Assembly: GCA_002101905.1 (NCBI GenBank) | Contig: LQPU01000037.1 | Coordinates: forward strand, 1 to 64,000 | Direction: 5' to 3' | Origin: Mycobacterium shimoidei | GTDB taxonomy: Bacteria > Actinomycetota > Actinomycetes > Mycobacteriales > Mycobacteriaceae | DNA: 64,000 nucleotides | In this document: one piece after another, positions 9,860 to 20,505 of the stretch | Layout: each line of letters opens with the position of its first letter | How positions within the stretch are numbered: the first letter of the stretch is position 1 | Translations under genes and position numbers: made by a program | Notes under the pieces: model-generated | What the model was told of the DNA's origin: nothing | The model's input: the letters and a program-made list of their open reading frames with translations, nothing else | Databases searched by the model: none

Positions 9860-11971
9860 TCACCTCCGGTGCAGCAGCGGGTATCGCTTCTCGGCGGGGA
9901 TCAGCGGCATGTTGACAATGTGCGCGACCGCCCGGGCGGGATCGATCCGAATGTAATTCGCTGCTCCCCATTGGTATTCCTCGCCGGTTATCTCGTCGCG
10001 CACCCAGAACCGCTCGTAAGGCTCCATACCCAATGCGGGCATGTCTAACCACAGCGTCGCCTCTTCGGGCCCGAATGCGTTCAGGGTCACCACGACGAGC
10101 ACGCAATCACCGCTTGTCGGATCGAACTTGCTGTAGGCCAGCAAGGCGTCGTTGTCGATGCTGTGGAATCGGATGGTGCGCAGCTCGCGCAGCGCCGGAT
10201 GCAGCCTCCGAATGTTGTTGAGCTGGGTTATGAACGGCTCGAGCGATTTGCCTTCGGCGAGTGCGCCCGCGAAGTCGCGGGGTCGCAGTTCGTACTTCTC
10301 CGAATCCAAGTACTCTTCGCTGCCCTCGCGCACCGCGCGGTGCTCATAGAGTTCGTAGCCGGAGTACATGCCCCAGGCGGGACCCATCGTCGCGGCCAGC
10401 ACGGCGCGGATCGCGAACATGCCGGGTCCGTTGTGCTGCAAGACGGCGTGCAGGATGTCGGGGGTATTGACGAACAGATTCGGGCGACGGAAGTCGGCCA
10501 ATTCGGCGATCTCTTGCCCGAATTCGACGAGCTCCCATTTCGCGGTGCGCCAGGTGAAGTACGTATAAGACTGGGTGAAGCCCAATTTGGCGAGCCCATA
10601 CTGGCGTACCGGTGGGGTGAATGCCTCCGAGAGGAACAACACGTCAGGGTCGACGGCTTTGACCTGAGCGATCAGCCATGCCCAGAAGTCGGGCGGCTTG
10701 GTGTGCGGGTTATCGACGCGAAAGAACTTGACCCCGTGGCTAATCCAGTGCCGCACGACACGGAGCACCTCATCGTAGAGCCCGGCCGGGTCGTTGTCGA
10801 AATTGAGCGGATAGATGTCCTGATATTTCTTGGGCGGGTTCTCCGCGTAGGCGATGGTGCCGTCGGGCAACTCGGTGAACCACTGCCGGTGCTCACGCAC
10901 CCACGGATGGTCCGGGGCGCATTGCAGCGCCAGGTCCAAGGCGACCTCCATACCGAGGTCGCGGGCTGCCGCGACGAAATCGTCGAAGTCGTCGATCGTC
11001 CCGAGTTTGGGGTGCACCGCGTCGTGACCGCCCTCGTCGCTGCCGATCGCCCATGGCGATCCCACGTCGCCGGGCGCAGCCGTGGCGGTGTTGTTGCGGC
11101 CTTTGCGGTGGATCTTGCCGATCGGGTGGATTGGTGGCAGGTACACGACGTCGAAACCCATCTTCGCGATGCGGGGCAGGGCCTTGATCGCGGTGGCGAA
11201 GGTGCCGTGCACCGGGTTTCCTTTGGCGTCCCGGCCGCCGGTCGAGCGCGGGAACATCTCGTACCAGGCGCTGAAGCGGGCTTGCGGGCGGTCCACCCAG
11301 ACGCCGTACTGGCCGCCGCGAGTGACCAACTCGCGCAGCGGGTAGTGCGCGAGCAGTTCGTCGACCGCAGGGCTCAGCGCCGCGGTGGCCCGAGTCACCG
11401 GGTCGCCTGGCTTGCGTAACGCGGCCGCGGCGGTGAGCAGCGGCTCGCGTTGGGTGCGCGGTACCCCGGTAGCGGCGCGTTCCAGCAGCTGGGCGCCCAC
11501 CAGCAGGTCGTTGGACATTTCCGCCTCGCCCTGGCCGGCGTCGAGCTTGGCCGTCACGGCGTGCCGCCAGCTTTGGATGGGATCGCCCCAGCCGTCCACC
11601 CGGAACGTCCACAAACCGATCGCGTCGGGCACGAACTGACCGTGAAAGACGAAGGGCTCTTCACCCATGGTCATCGGCAATAGCTGCGGCTTGACCCGCG
11701 GCGCCGCCTCGGCGCCGTCTTTGAGGGCCACTTGCACGGCCTTGACCCGGTGGGCCTCACTGACCTGCGGGTATTGCGGCCCGAGGTAACGGACCACCAG
11801 AGTTGCCGCCACGGCGTCGTGACCGTCGCGCCACACCGACGCGCGAACCGGGACCACCTCGCCGACCACTGCCTTCGCCGGATACGCGCCGCAGGACACC
11901 ACGGGCTGGACGTCATCGACCTCGACACGACCTGGCACCGTTACTCCGTTTCTGTTGCCCGGCTCTTGCAC
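9860..11971 (-). CDS. glgE: Alpha-1,4-glucan:maltose-1-phosphate maltosyltransferase GlgE
   Basis: 703 residues. GlgE extends alpha-glucans with maltosyl units from maltose-1-phosphate, the polymerising step of the trehalose-to-glucan (GlgE) pathway. The GH13 core contains the nucleophile Asp420 in [12 protein letters not shown] and the acid Glu in [10 protein letters not shown]. The start is uncertain: the GTG at 11971 is the longest, while a GTG at 11938 is preceded by GGAG and begins exactly where similarity to Rv1327c begins (VPGRVE). The gene is divergent from glgP across a 126-base promoter region. Confidence 0.95.
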   Translation of the reverse strand: MQEPGNRNGVTVPGRVEVDDVQPVVSCGAYPAKAVVGEVVPVRASVWRDGHDAVAATLVVRYLGPQYPQVSEAHRVKAVQVALKDGAEAAPRVKPQLLPMTMGEEPFVFHGQFVPDAIGLWTFRVDGWGDPIQSWRHAVTAKLDAGQGEAEMSNDLLVGAQLLERAATGVPRTQREPLLTAAAALRKPGDPVTRATAALSPAVDELLAHYPLRELVTRGGQYGVWVDRPQARFSAWYEMFPRSTGGRDAKGNPVHGTFATAIKALPRIAKMGFDVVYLPPIHPIGKIHRKGRNNTATAAPGDVGSPWAIGSDEGGHDAVHPKLGTIDDFDDFVAAARDLGMEVALDLALQCAPDHPWVREHRQWFTELPDGTIAYAENPPKKYQDIYPLNFDNDPAGLYDEVLRVVRHWISHGVKFFRVDNPHTKPPDFWAWLIAQVKAVDPDVLFLSEAFTPPVRQYGLAKLGFTQSYTYFTWRTAKWELVEFGQEIAELADFRRPNLFVNTPDILHAVLQHNGPGMFAIRAVLAATMGPAWGMYSGYELYEHRAVREGSEEYLDSEKYELRPRDFAGALAEGKSLEPFITQLNNIRRLHPALRELRTIRFHSIDNDALLAYSKFDPTSGDCVLVVVTLNAFGPEEATLWLDMPALGMEPYERFWVRDEITGEEYQWGAANYIRIDPARAVAHIVNMPLIPAEKRYPLLHRR

Positions 11972-12097
11972 TTAGGTCTTGCGCGGGCAAAGCCTGTTGC
12001 GCCCAATACCCACCGTAATGGCGCACCACACCGGGGGTGCACGAAGCGCTCTTGTCGCCACGTCACGGCCCGCCCCTCGTCAGTAAGGTGGGGGAGC

Positions 12098-14701
12098 GTG
12101 AAAGCCCTCCGCCGGTTCACCGTTCGCGCGCACCTTCCGGAGCGCCTGGCGGCGCTGGGGCAACTGTCGACCAACCTGAGGTGGTCGTGGGATAACCCCA
12201 CCCAGGATCTCTTCGCGGCGATCGACCCGGAGCTGTGGGCGCAGTGCGGGCAGGATCCGGTTGCGCTGCTGGGTGCCGTCAGTCCGGCACGTCTGGACGA
12301 GTTGGCGGGCGACGAGGGGTTCCTGCACCAACTCGACGCCTTGGCGGCTGATCTCAACGATTATCTGACCCGTCCGCTCTGGTATCAGCAACAGCAGAGC
12401 ACCGGGGTCGAGATGCCGTCGAGCATCGCCTATTTCTCGATGGAAGTCGGCGTCGCAGAGGTGCTGCCCAACTACTCGGGCGGCCTGGGAATTCTGGCCG
12501 GGGACCACCTGAAGTCGGCGTCCGACCTCGGTGTGCCTTTGATCGGGGTCAGCCTGTACTACCGATCCGGCTATTTCCGCCAGTCGCTGACAGCTGATGG
12601 ATGGCAGCACGAAACCTATCCCTCACTGGACCCGCAGGGCCTGCCGCTGCGGCTGCTCACCGACGCCCCGGGACGCCCGGTACTCGTCGAGCTGGCCATG
12701 CCCGACGCCGGCCTGCTGCGGGCGCGGATTTGGGTCGCGCAGGTAGGCCGTGTTCCCTTGCTGCTGCTGGACTCCGACATCCCCGAGAACGAACACGATC
12801 TGCGCGGCATCACCGATCGGTTGTACGGCGGCGACCAGGACCACCGCATCAAACAGGAAATCCTGGCCGGCGTCGGTGGGGTGCGCGCCATCCGCGCCTT
12901 CACCGAGATCGAGGGGTTGCCGTCGCCGGAGGTCTTCCACATGAACGAGGGCCACGCCGGATTCCTCGGGGCCGAACGCATCCGGGAGTTGATCACCGAT
13001 GCCGGGCTGGATTTCGACACCGCGCTGACCGTGGTGCGCTCCAGCACGGTGTTCACCACCCACACGCCGGTGCCCGCCGGCATCGACCGCTTTCCGATCG
13101 AGATGGTCCGGCGCTACTTCGAGGACACTCCCGACGGCAATGGTCAATCCGGGTTACTACCCGGGGTGGCGACCGACCGGATGCTCGCGCTGGGCGCCGA
13201 AGCGGATCCGGACAAGTTCAACATGGCGCACATGGGTTTGCGGCTGGCGCAGCGGGCCAACGGGGTTTCCCGGCTGCACGGCCGGGTGAGCCGGTTGATG
13301 TTCAACGACCTGTGGCGCGGATTCGACCCTGACGAAGTGCCGATCGGGTCGATCACCAACGGCGTGCATGCCCCGACGTGGGCGGCGCCGGAGTGGATCC
13401 GGCTGGGCCGGGAACTGGTTGGATCGGATTCGTTCACCGAGCCCGAGGTCTGGCAACGGATGCATTTGGTGGATCCCGGGCACCTGTGGTGGATCCGCTC
13501 GCAGCTGCGAGCGCAATTGGTCGATGAAGTCCGCGCGCGGCTGCGTCGCTCCTGCCTGGAGCGTGGGGCGTCCGCCTCCGAGCTGGGCTGGATCTCCACC
13601 GCCTTCGACCCCGGCGTGCTGACGGTCGGATTCGCTCGCCGCGTTCCGACGTACAAGCGGCTGACGTTGATGCTGCGTGACCCGGAGCGGCTCGAGCGGC
13701 TGCTGCTCGACGACGAAAAGCCCATCCAGATGATTGTTGCGGGCAAGTCGCATCCCGCGGACGACGGCGGCAAAGCGCTGATTCAGCAGGTGGTGCGATT
13801 CGCCGACCGGCCAGAGGTGCGCCACCGCATCGCGTTTCTGCCCGACTACGACATGTCGATGGCGCGACGGTTGTACTGGGGTTGTGACGTGTGGCTGAAC
13901 AACCCGCTGCGACCGCTGGAGGCCTGCGGAACGTCCGGCATGAAAAGCGCGCTGAACGGCGGGTTGAATTTGTCCATCCGCGACGGCTGGTGGGACGAGT
14001 GCTACGACGGCGAAAACGGTTGGGAGATACCGTCGGCGTCGCCGATGGTCGACGAGGGCCGCCGCGACGATCTGGAAGCGGCCGCCCTTTATGACCTGCT
14101 CGAGCACTCGGTGGCGCCGAAGTTCTACGAACGCGACGAGCAGGGCGTGCCGCCGCGATGGATCGAAATGGTGCGTCACACGGTCGCGACGCTCTGCCCC
14201 AAGGTGCTGGCGTCGCGGATGGTGCGTGACTACGTCGAGCAGTACTACACCCCGGCGGCGGCATCCCTGCGAAAGACGATCGGGACGGACTTCGATGTCG
14301 CCCGTGAGCTGGCGGCCTATCGGCAACGGGCATTCGACGCGTGGCCGAAGGTGCACATCAACGACGTCGACAGCACCGGTCTGCCCGATACGCCGGTGCT
14401 GGGCTCAAGTCTCACCTTGACCGCGACCGTGCAGCTTGCCGGGCTGAACCCCGACGAGGTGGCGGTGCAGGCGGTGGTGGGCCGGGTCGACGAGGGCGAT
14501 ACGCTGCTGGACCCGGTGACCATCGAGATGTCACATACCGGCACCGCGTTCGGCGGCGACGCCGTCTTCTCAACGACCACGTCGCTGCCGGTGGCCGGAG
14601 CGGTCGGCTACACGGTGCGGGTACTGCCGAACCATCCGATGCTGGCCGACAAGACTGAGCTGGGTTTGGTCACTCTCGCTGAGCGATCCGACCGTGAATA
14701 G
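12098..14701 (+). CDS. glgP: Glycogen phosphorylase GlgP
   Basis: 867 residues. It releases glucose-1-phosphate from alpha-1,4-glucans with pyridoxal phosphate as cofactor. The PLP lysine is Lys616 in EACGTSGMKSALNGG. The short-type phosphorylase N-domain (SIAYFSMEVGVAEVLPNYSG) and the glucan site MNEGHAGFLG are present. The start at GTG 12098 is chosen because GGGGAG directly precedes it and the protein then matches Rv1328c in length; the open frame further upstream lies opposite glgE. It faces away from glgE-glgB, so synthesis and breakdown of the same polymer share one intergenic region. Confidence 0.95.
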   Translation: MKALRRFTVRAHLPERLAALGQLSTNLRWSWDNPTQDLFAAIDPELWAQCGQDPVALLGAVSPARLDELAGDEGFLHQLDALAADLNDYLTRPLWYQQQQSTGVEMPSSIAYFSMEVGVAEVLPNYSGGLGILAGDHLKSASDLGVPLIGVSLYYRSGYFRQSLTADGWQHETYPSLDPQGLPLRLLTDAPGRPVLVELAMPDAGLLRARIWVAQVGRVPLLLLDSDIPENEHDLRGITDRLYGGDQDHRIKQEILAGVGGVRAIRAFTEIEGLPSPEVFHMNEGHAGFLGAERIRELITDAGLDFDTALTVVRSSTVFTTHTPVPAGIDRFPIEMVRRYFEDTPDGNGQSGLLPGVATDRMLALGAEADPDKFNMAHMGLRLAQRANGVSRLHGRVSRLMFNDLWRGFDPDEVPIGSITNGVHAPTWAAPEWIRLGRELVGSDSFTEPEVWQRMHLVDPGHLWWIRSQLRAQLVDEVRARLRRSCLERGASASELGWISTAFDPGVLTVGFARRVPTYKRLTLMLRDPERLERLLLDDEKPIQMIVAGKSHPADDGGKALIQQVVRFADRPEVRHRIAFLPDYDMSMARRLYWGCDVWLNNPLRPLEACGTSGMKSALNGGLNLSIRDGWWDECYDGENGWEIPSASPMVDEGRRDDLEAAALYDLLEHSVAPKFYERDEQGVPPRWIEMVRHTVATLCPKVLASRMVRDYVEQYYTPAAASLRKTIGTDFDVARELAAYRQRAFDAWPKVHINDVDSTGLPDTPVLGSSLTLTATVQLAGLNPDEVAVQAVVGRVDEGDTLLDPVTIEMSHTGTAFGGDAVFSTTTSLPVAGAVGYTVRVLPNHPMLADKTELGLVTLAERSDRE

Positions 14702-14714
14702 CGCGAATAGAGCG

Positions 14715-16727
14715 TCAAACGGCGCAAGCTTGCGGCGCGGTCCGTAACCGCTGCAGCGCCGCGCGGACGGCGGCGCCGTCGGTGGTGGGCCAGAACGGCG
14801 GCAACGACGCGCGTAAGTAGCCGCCGTAACGGGCGGTCGCCATCCGAGAATCGAGCACCGCCACCACCCCGCGGTCGTCGACTCGGCGCAGCAGCCGTCC
14901 GGCGCCCTGCGCCAACAACAGCGCGGCGTGGCTGGCCGCGACCGCCATGAAGCCGTTGCCGCCGTGGGCCGCCACCGCGCGCTGGCGGGCGGACAGCAGC
15001 GGGTCGTCCGGCCGCGGGAACGGGATGCGGTCGATGATCACCAACGACAACGACGGGCCTGGCACGTCGACGCCCTGCCACAGCGACAGCGTGCCGAACA
15101 GCGACGTCGCGGCGTCGGCGCTGAATTGCGCGACCAGCGCCGCGGTGTTGTCATCGCCTTGGCACAGCACCGGGGTGTCGAGCCGATCGGCCATCGCCTC
15201 AGCCGCGGCCCGGGCCGCCCGCATCGACGAAAACAATCCGAGCGTGCGTCCGCCGGCGGCGGTGATCAGGTCGGCGATCTCGTTCAGCTGCTCGACCGAG
15301 CCGGTGCCGTCCCGGCCGGGCGGCGGCAGATGTGCGGCCACATACAGGATTCCGGCCTTGGCGTGCTGGAACGGCGATCCGACGTCAAGTCCGCGCCACC
15401 GCGGCCCGTCGCAGGCGTCACCGCCGTCACCGGCCAGTCCCCACGCGGTGGCCATTGCGTCAAACGACCCGCCCACGGTCAGCGTCGCCGATGTCAGCAC
15501 CGTCGTCGACTCGGCGAACACCCGGCTTCGCAGCAGTCCCGCCACCGACAGCGGAGCCACCTTCAGCACCACCCGCGTCGCACCACGATTGTCCTCGTGG
15601 TCGAGCCAGACCACGTCGGTGCGCTCGGGAATCGGGGGAGTGAACGATGTCAACACCCGGTCCGCGGTGGCCGCGATTTCGGTGAGGCCGGCGACCGCCT
15701 CGGCGCGCGCCGAGGCCGCTTTCGGGTCGGCGGGTGCGGTATCGATGGCCGACCGGGCCGTGTTCGCCGCGTCCCGCAGTGCGGTCAGGTAGGTGGTCAT
15801 TTCCTCGTCGAGCCGGTCCATGCGCCCGGGCGCCGCGTCGTGGATCGCCGACGAGAGTGTCGCCGTCGCGGCCTCGAACCGGTCGGCCAGTTCGGGCTCG
15901 ATCAGCCGGGCGGCGCGCCGGTGGGCGACTGCCAGTGCGGTGGCGGACAGTTCGCCGGTGGCCACCGAGGTCACCCGGTCGACCAGCTCGTGGGCCTCGT
16001 CGACGACCAGCAGCTGGTGTTCGGGGAGCACCGCCGAGTCGGCGACGGCGTCGATGGCCAGCAAGGCGTGATTGGTGACGACGATATCGGCGGCGCCGGC
16101 CCGGCTGCGCGCCCGTTCGGCGAAGCAGTCGGCGCCGAACGGGCAGCGCGCCATGCCCAGGCATTCGCGCGCCGAGACACTGACTTGTGTCCATGACCGG
16201 TCGGCCACCCCGGGCTTGAGGTCGTCGCGGTCCCCGGACTCGGTCGTCGACGCCCACGCGGTGAGCCGTTGTACGTCTCGGCCCAACCCCGTGACGGCCA
16301 GCGGCTCGAAAAGTTCGCTTTGATCTTGCGTGTCCGGCTCGTTAGCGCCGTTGTGAATCTTGTTCAGGCACAGGTAATTCTGTCGGCCTTTCAGCAGTGC
16401 GAACCGTGGTTCGCGGGGCAGCGCGTCGGCAAGTGAGTCGATGAGTTGCGGTAGGTCACGGTCCACCAGCTGGCGCTGTAGTGCAATCGTGGCGGTCGAC
16501 ACAACCACGGGCGTGTCATCGGAGACGGCCCGGACAATCGCCGGCACGAGGTAGGCCAGTGACTTCCCGGTTCCGGTACCGGCCTGCACAGCCAGATGCT
16601 CACCGGATTCGAAGGCGTGCATGACCGCGGCGGCCATCTGCAGCTGGCCGCTGCGCTCACTGCCACCCAACGCCGCCACCGCGGTCGCCAGCAGGTCGGG
16701 CACGGACAAGTCTTCGGCCGTGGTCAC
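14715..16727 (-). CDS. dinG: DinG-type iron-sulfur DNA helicase
   Basis: A 670-residue superfamily 2 helicase of the XPD/DinG group, expected to unwind DNA 5' to 3' and resolve G-quadruplexes or R-loops. Walker A is GTGTGKS at 50-56 and Walker B is the DEAH box at 243-246. The four cysteines that hold the Fe-S cluster are Cys120, Cys189, Cys195 and Cys201. The start ATG overlaps the stop of pncB1 as ATGA, so both are in one operon, as with Rv1329c-Rv1330c. Confidence 0.94.
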   Translation of the reverse strand: MTTAEDLSVPDLLATAVAALGGSERSGQLQMAAAVMHAFESGEHLAVQAGTGTGKSLAYLVPAIVRAVSDDTPVVVSTATIALQRQLVDRDLPQLIDSLADALPREPRFALLKGRQNYLCLNKIHNGANEPDTQDQSELFEPLAVTGLGRDVQRLTAWASTTESGDRDDLKPGVADRSWTQVSVSARECLGMARCPFGADCFAERARSRAGAADIVVTNHALLAIDAVADSAVLPEHQLLVVDEAHELVDRVTSVATGELSATALAVAHRRAARLIEPELADRFEAATATLSSAIHDAAPGRMDRLDEEMTTYLTALRDAANTARSAIDTAPADPKAASARAEAVAGLTEIAATADRVLTSFTPPIPERTDVVWLDHEDNRGATRVVLKVAPLSVAGLLRSRVFAESTTVLTSATLTVGGSFDAMATAWGLAGDGGDACDGPRWRGLDVGSPFQHAKAGILYVAAHLPPPGRDGTGSVEQLNEIADLITAAGGRTLGLFSSMRAARAAAEAMADRLDTPVLCQGDDNTAALVAQFSADAATSLFGTLSLWQGVDVPGPSLSLVIIDRIPFPRPDDPLLSARQRAVAAHGGNGFMAVAASHAALLLAQGAGRLLRRVDDRGVVAVLDSRMATARYGGYLRASLPPFWPTTDGAAVRAALQRLRTAPQACAV

Positions 16728-18052
16728 TCCTGGTGTGTCTGCGGGCCCTTAAGAGGAACCGGGATCAGTGTTGTCGGGATCGCCGGGTCGCCGTGCGACA
16801 ACATCAGACCCTCCCACGGCAAGCTTCTCAAGCCAGCAGCCACCCGCTCCCGCGCCACGCCGAGGTCCACATCGGCGACCGGCTGCCCGTCGCGCACCAG
16901 CGGGACAGTCAGCCGCCGGCAGGACTCGGTGGTTTCGGGTGGGCGGCCCGCGGGATGCACGACCTCCTCGGTGATCGTGCCCGTCGGGCGAGACAATCGC
17001 GTGGCTTCCTTCCGGCCGCCATACGACTCCTTGTGGGTGCTGCGCTTCTGCACCGGGATGCCGTCCACCTCGACCAACTTGTAGATCATGTTGGCCGTCG
17101 GTGCCCCGGACCCGGTGACCAGCGCGGTGCCCACCCCGTAGCTGTGTACCGGTTCGGCCCGCAGCGCGGCGATCGCGAACTCGTCGAGATCACCGGACAC
17201 CACGATCCGGGTCTGCGTCGCGCCCAGCCGGTCGAGCTGCTCACGGACCTGACGGGCCAACACACCCAGCTCACCGGAGTCGAGGCGCACGCCGCCCAGC
17301 TCAGGCCCGGCCACCGCCACGGCGTTGGCGACTCCGGTCGTCACGTCGTAGGTGTCCACCAGCAAGACGGTGTCGGTGCCCAGCGCATCGACCTGGGCCC
17401 GAAACGCGGCCTGCTCGTCGGGTCCGTCGACGCCGGTGTGCAGCAAAGTGAACGCATGCGCAGCCGTGCCCTCGGCCGGCACCCCGTAACGCCGCTGGGC
17501 TTCAAGATTGGAGGACGCGGCGAAGCCCGCAATGTACGCGGCCCGCGCGGCGGCGACCGCGGCCTGCTCATGGGTGCGTCGTGAGCCCATTTCGATCAGC
17601 GGTCGCCCGGCGGCGGCGCTGACCATGCGGGCGGCGGCCGATGCGATAGCGCTGTCGTGGTTGAAGATCGACAGCGCCAGCGTTTCCAGCACGATGCATT
17701 CGGCGAAGCTGCCCTGCACCGAAAGCACCGGTGAACCCGGGAAGTACAGCTCGCCTTCGGCATAGCCGTCGATGTCGCCCCGAAATCGGAAATCGCGCAG
17801 GTAGTCCAGAGTGTCCCGGTCAAGAAAAGCCGCCAACGATGCCAGCGCGGTATCGTCGAACCTGAACTGCGGCAACGCTTCCAAGAATCGGCCGGTGCCG
17901 GCCACCACACCGTATCGCCGGCCGGCGGGCAGCCGGCGCGCATACATCTCGAACGTGGTGCGCCGCTGCGCGGTGCCGTCTCGCAGCGCCGCCGACAGCA
18001 TCGTCAACTCGTACTTGTCGGTCAGCAGCCCGGTCAGCGGAACGTGGTCCAC
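16724..18052 (-). CDS. pncB1: Nicotinate phosphoribosyltransferase PncB1
   Basis: 442 residues, GTG start. It converts nicotinate and PRPP to nicotinate mononucleotide in the Preiss-Handler NAD salvage pathway. Recognisable blocks are LLTDKYELTM at the N-terminus, the substrate loop with SRRTHEQAAVAA, the phosphate site VRLDSGELGVLARQVR, and GVGTALVTGSGAP. It is the first gene of the pncB1-dinG operon and is divergent from clpS with 41 bases between the starts. The name follows the synteny with Rv1330c. Confidence 0.94.
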   Translation of the reverse strand: MDHVPLTGLLTDKYELTMLSAALRDGTAQRRTTFEMYARRLPAGRRYGVVAGTGRFLEALPQFRFDDTALASLAAFLDRDTLDYLRDFRFRGDIDGYAEGELYFPGSPVLSVQGSFAECIVLETLALSIFNHDSAIASAAARMVSAAAGRPLIEMGSRRTHEQAAVAAARAAYIAGFAASSNLEAQRRYGVPAEGTAAHAFTLLHTGVDGPDEQAAFRAQVDALGTDTVLLVDTYDVTTGVANAVAVAGPELGGVRLDSGELGVLARQVREQLDRLGATQTRIVVSGDLDEFAIAALRAEPVHSYGVGTALVTGSGAPTANMIYKLVEVDGIPVQKRSTHKESYGGRKEATRLSRPTGTITEEVVHPAGRPPETTESCRRLTVPLVRDGQPVADVDLGVARERVAAGLRSLPWEGLMLSHGDPAIPTTLIPVPLKGPQTHQE

Positions 18053-18093
18053 TCTGCAACGGTAACGACTCCGCCATCACCTATCCTTGAGCT

Positions 18094-18396
18094 ATGGCTG
18101 CGTCAGCACCGACCAGGCCGGGCACCACAGGACAACGCCACGCCGATCCGGTCGACGTCACCGCCGGACCGTGGGTCACCATCGTGTGGGACGATCCGGT
18201 GAACTTGATGAACTACGTGACGTACGTCTTCCAGAAGTTGTTCGGCTACAGCGAACCGCACGCCACCAAGCTGATGCTGCAAGTGCACAACGAGGGCAAG
18301 GCCGTAGTGTCGTCGGGCAGCAGGGAATCCATGGAAGCCGACGTGTCCAAACTGCATGCGGCCGGACTATGGGCCACGATGCAGCAGGATCGCTGA
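18094..18396 (+). CDS. clpS: ATP-dependent Clp protease adaptor ClpS
   Basis: 100 residues. ClpS hands N-degron substrates to the ClpC1/ClpP protease. The disordered N-terminus (1-25) is followed by the conserved fold with the N-end-binding motif [16 protein letters not shown] and the helix [19 protein letters not shown]. It begins a plus-strand run with short gaps that reaches to rdgB. It corresponds to Rv1331. Confidence 0.95.
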   Translation: MAASAPTRPGTTGQRHADPVDVTAGPWVTIVWDDPVNLMNYVTYVFQKLFGYSEPHATKLMLQVHNEGKAVVSSGSRESMEADVSKLHAAGLWATMQQDR

Positions 18397-18420
18397 AACC
18401 GAGGGCTTCGGGTTCGGACA

Positions 18421-18993
18421 GTGCGCAAATGGAAGCGGGTTGAGACCGCCGCAGGTCCCCGTTTTCGGTCGTCGTTGGCACCGCATGAAGCGACCCTGCT
18501 CAAGAGCCTGGTCGCGTCAATGGTCGGTCTGCTCGACGAACGGGAATCTTCTTCACCGTCAGACGAACTCGAGCAGATCACCGGCATCAAGACGGGCAAC
18601 ACCGAACCGCCCGACAACGAGACGATGCGCCGGCTGCTGCCCGACTTTTCCAAACCCGACGACGACGACCCGGATTTTGCGGACAGCTTGAACGCAGCGC
18701 TGCGGAGCCTGCACGAACCGGAAATCATTGACGCCAAACGCCATGCGGCGCAAGAACTCTTGGATACGGTTCCCGACGAGGGCGGACGTTTCGAGCTCAC
18801 CGAGGACGCCGCGAACGCATGGATTGCCGCGGTCAACGACGTCCGCTTGGCGCTGGGCACCATGCTCGACATCCGCCCCGAAGGGCCGGATCGACTGCCT
18901 GACGACCACCCGCTGGCCCCTCATCTCGAGGTGTATCAGTGGCTGACCGTCTTGCAGGAATACCTGGTGCTGGCGCTGATGGGCCGACAGTGA
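18421..18993 (+). CDS. DUF2017 protein (Rv1332 family)
   Basis: 190 residues, GTG start, function unknown. It has no signal peptide or membrane segment. The family is known only next to clpS in actinobacteria. It starts with MRKWKRVETAAGPRF and contains an aspartate-rich middle (FSKPDDDDPDF). The C-terminal helices are leucine-rich. It lies 24 bases after clpS and its stop overlaps the GTG of the next gene as GTGA. A role in ClpS-ClpC regulation is only a guess from position. Confidence 0.88.
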   Translation: MRKWKRVETAAGPRFRSSLAPHEATLLKSLVASMVGLLDERESSSPSDELEQITGIKTGNTEPPDNETMRRLLPDFSKPDDDDPDFADSLNAALRSLHEPEIIDAKRHAAQELLDTVPDEGGRFELTEDAANAWIAAVNDVRLALGTMLDIRPEGPDRLPDDHPLAPHLEVYQWLTVLQEYLVLALMGRQ

Positions 18994-20027
18994 ACTCGAT
19001 CACCGACGTGGCTGGCATCCGCGTCGGTCAGCATCACAGGCTCGATCCCGACGCGACGTTGGGCCAGGGATGGGCCAGCGGTGTCACCATCGTCTTGACC
19101 CCGCCCGGCACGGTCGGTGCCGTCGACGCCCGCGGCGGTGCCCCCGGCAGCCGAGAGACCGACTTGCTGGATCCGGCCAAAAGCGTGCGCTACGTCGACG
19201 CCGTGCTGATCGCCGGAGGCAGCGCCTACGGCCTGGCCGCCGCCGACGGCGCGATGCGCTGGTTGGAAGAACACCAACGCGGCGTCGCGATGGACGGGGG
19301 AGTTGTGCCGATCGTGCCCGGCGCGGTCATCTTCGACCTGGAGGTCGGGGGCTGGGATTGCCGGCCGACGGCTGAATTCGGTTACGCCGCATGCGAAGCC
19401 GCCGGTGATTCCGTAGCGGTCGGGACGGTCGGCGCCGGGGTGGGCGCGCGCGCCGGTGTGCTCAAAGGGGGTATCGGAACCGCATCGGCGACCCTCGACA
19501 ACGGCGTGACCGTCGGCGTGTTGGCCGCGGTCAACTCCGCCGGCGACGTCGTCAACCCGGCCACCGGGCTGCCGTGGCTGGCGTACCTGTCCGACGAGTT
19601 CGGGTTGACGCCGCCACCGACCGAGCAGATCGCCGCGTTGGCGGCGCTGGAGAGCCGGTTGAGCCCGCTGAACACCACGATCGGTGTGATAGCGACCGAC
19701 GCCGCGCTCAGTCCGGCCGGGTGCCGGGCCGTGGCAGTCGCCGCGCACGACGGGCTGGCCCGCACCATCCGGCCTGCGCATACCGCGATCGACGGCGATA
19801 TGGTGTTCGCGCTGGCCACCGGCGCCGTCGAGGTTGCGCCACCGGCCGACACGCCCGCAGCGTTCTCGCCGGAGACCGCGCTGGTGACCGTCGTCGGGGC
19901 GGCGGCCGCCGACTGCCTGGCCCGCGCGGTACTGCACGGTGTGGTGGTCGCCGAGCCGGTGGCCGGAATACCGACCTACCGTGGCCTGTTGCCCGGAGCG
20001 TTCGATCAACCAAGGGGAAACCGCTGA
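18990..20027 (+). CDS. P1 family (DmpA-like, S58) peptidase
   Basis: 345 residues, in the place of Rv1333. The family are N-terminal-nucleophile aminopeptidases that cleave themselves in two. The likely autocleavage point is before a Thr in LNTTIGVIATDA, which would leave that Thr as nucleophile. Other conserved parts are ITDVAGIRVGQHH, RGGAPGSRETDLL and GGSAYGLAAADG. The GTG at 18990 is chosen because it overlaps the previous stop (GTGA) and gives the same N-terminus as Rv1333. No signal peptide is visible, so it should act in the cytosol. The substrate is unknown. Confidence 0.9.
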   Translation: MNSITDVAGIRVGQHHRLDPDATLGQGWASGVTIVLTPPGTVGAVDARGGAPGSRETDLLDPAKSVRYVDAVLIAGGSAYGLAAADGAMRWLEEHQRGVAMDGGVVPIVPGAVIFDLEVGGWDCRPTAEFGYAACEAAGDSVAVGTVGAGVGARAGVLKGGIGTASATLDNGVTVGVLAAVNSAGDVVNPATGLPWLAYLSDEFGLTPPPTEQIAALAALESRLSPLNTTIGVIATDAALSPAGCRAVAVAAHDGLARTIRPAHTAIDGDMVFALATGAVEVAPPADTPAAFSPETALVTVVGAAAADCLARAVLHGVVVAEPVAGIPTYRGLLPGAFDQPRGNR

Positions 20028-20028
20028 C

Positions 20029-20505
20029 GTGCTGGTAATTCGCGCTGACCTGGTGGACGCGATAGTGGCCCACGCGCGCGCCGATCACCCGGACGAGGCC
20101 TGCGGTGTGCTCGCCGGTCCGGAGGGTTCCGACCGGCCAGAACGGCACATCGCGATGATCAACGCCGAGCGCTCGCCGACGTTTTACCGGTTCGACTCCG
20201 CCGAGCAGCTCAAGGTGTGGCGGGCCATGGAGGAGGCCGGGGAAGTGCCGGTCGTCATCTATCACTCGCACACCGCCACCGAGGCCTACCCCAGCCGCAC
20301 CGACATCAGCCTCGCCGCCGAGCCCGACGCCCACTACGTGTTGGTGTCCACCCGCGACCCCGACCACCACGAGCTGCGCAGCTACCGCATCGTCGACGGC
20401 GTTGTCACCGAAGAGCCTGTGACCATCGTTGAGGAGTACCCGGCGACGATGCAGGCCGCGACGCGGCCCGATGACAACCCGGGTAAGTCTGAAGGAGCCC
20501 AATGA
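20029..20505 (+). CDS. mec: CysO-cysteine peptidase Mec (JAMM metalloprotease)
   Basis: 158 residues. Mec releases cysteine from the CysO-cysteine adduct. The JAMM zinc site is complete: Glu23 in DEACGVL, then His79, His81 and Asp92 in the YHSHTATEAYPSRTD stretch. The GTG at 20029 is chosen because AAGGGG lies upstream and the protein then starts like the core of Rv1334. Its stop overlaps the cysO start (ATGA). Confidence 0.95.
   Translation: MLVIRADLVDAIVAHARADHPDEACGVLAGPEGSDRPERHIAMINAERSPTFYRFDSAEQLKVWRAMEEAGEVPVVIYHSHTATEAYPSRTDISLAAEPDAHYVLVSTRDPDHHELRSYRIVDGVVTEEPVTIVEEYPATMQAATRPDDNPGKSEGAQ

Noticed and set aside
11732..12097. Upstream extension of glgP by 122 codons
   Set aside because: It lies opposite the 5' end of glgE and shows no conservation; GTG 12098 has a ribosome binding site and gives the family N-terminus.
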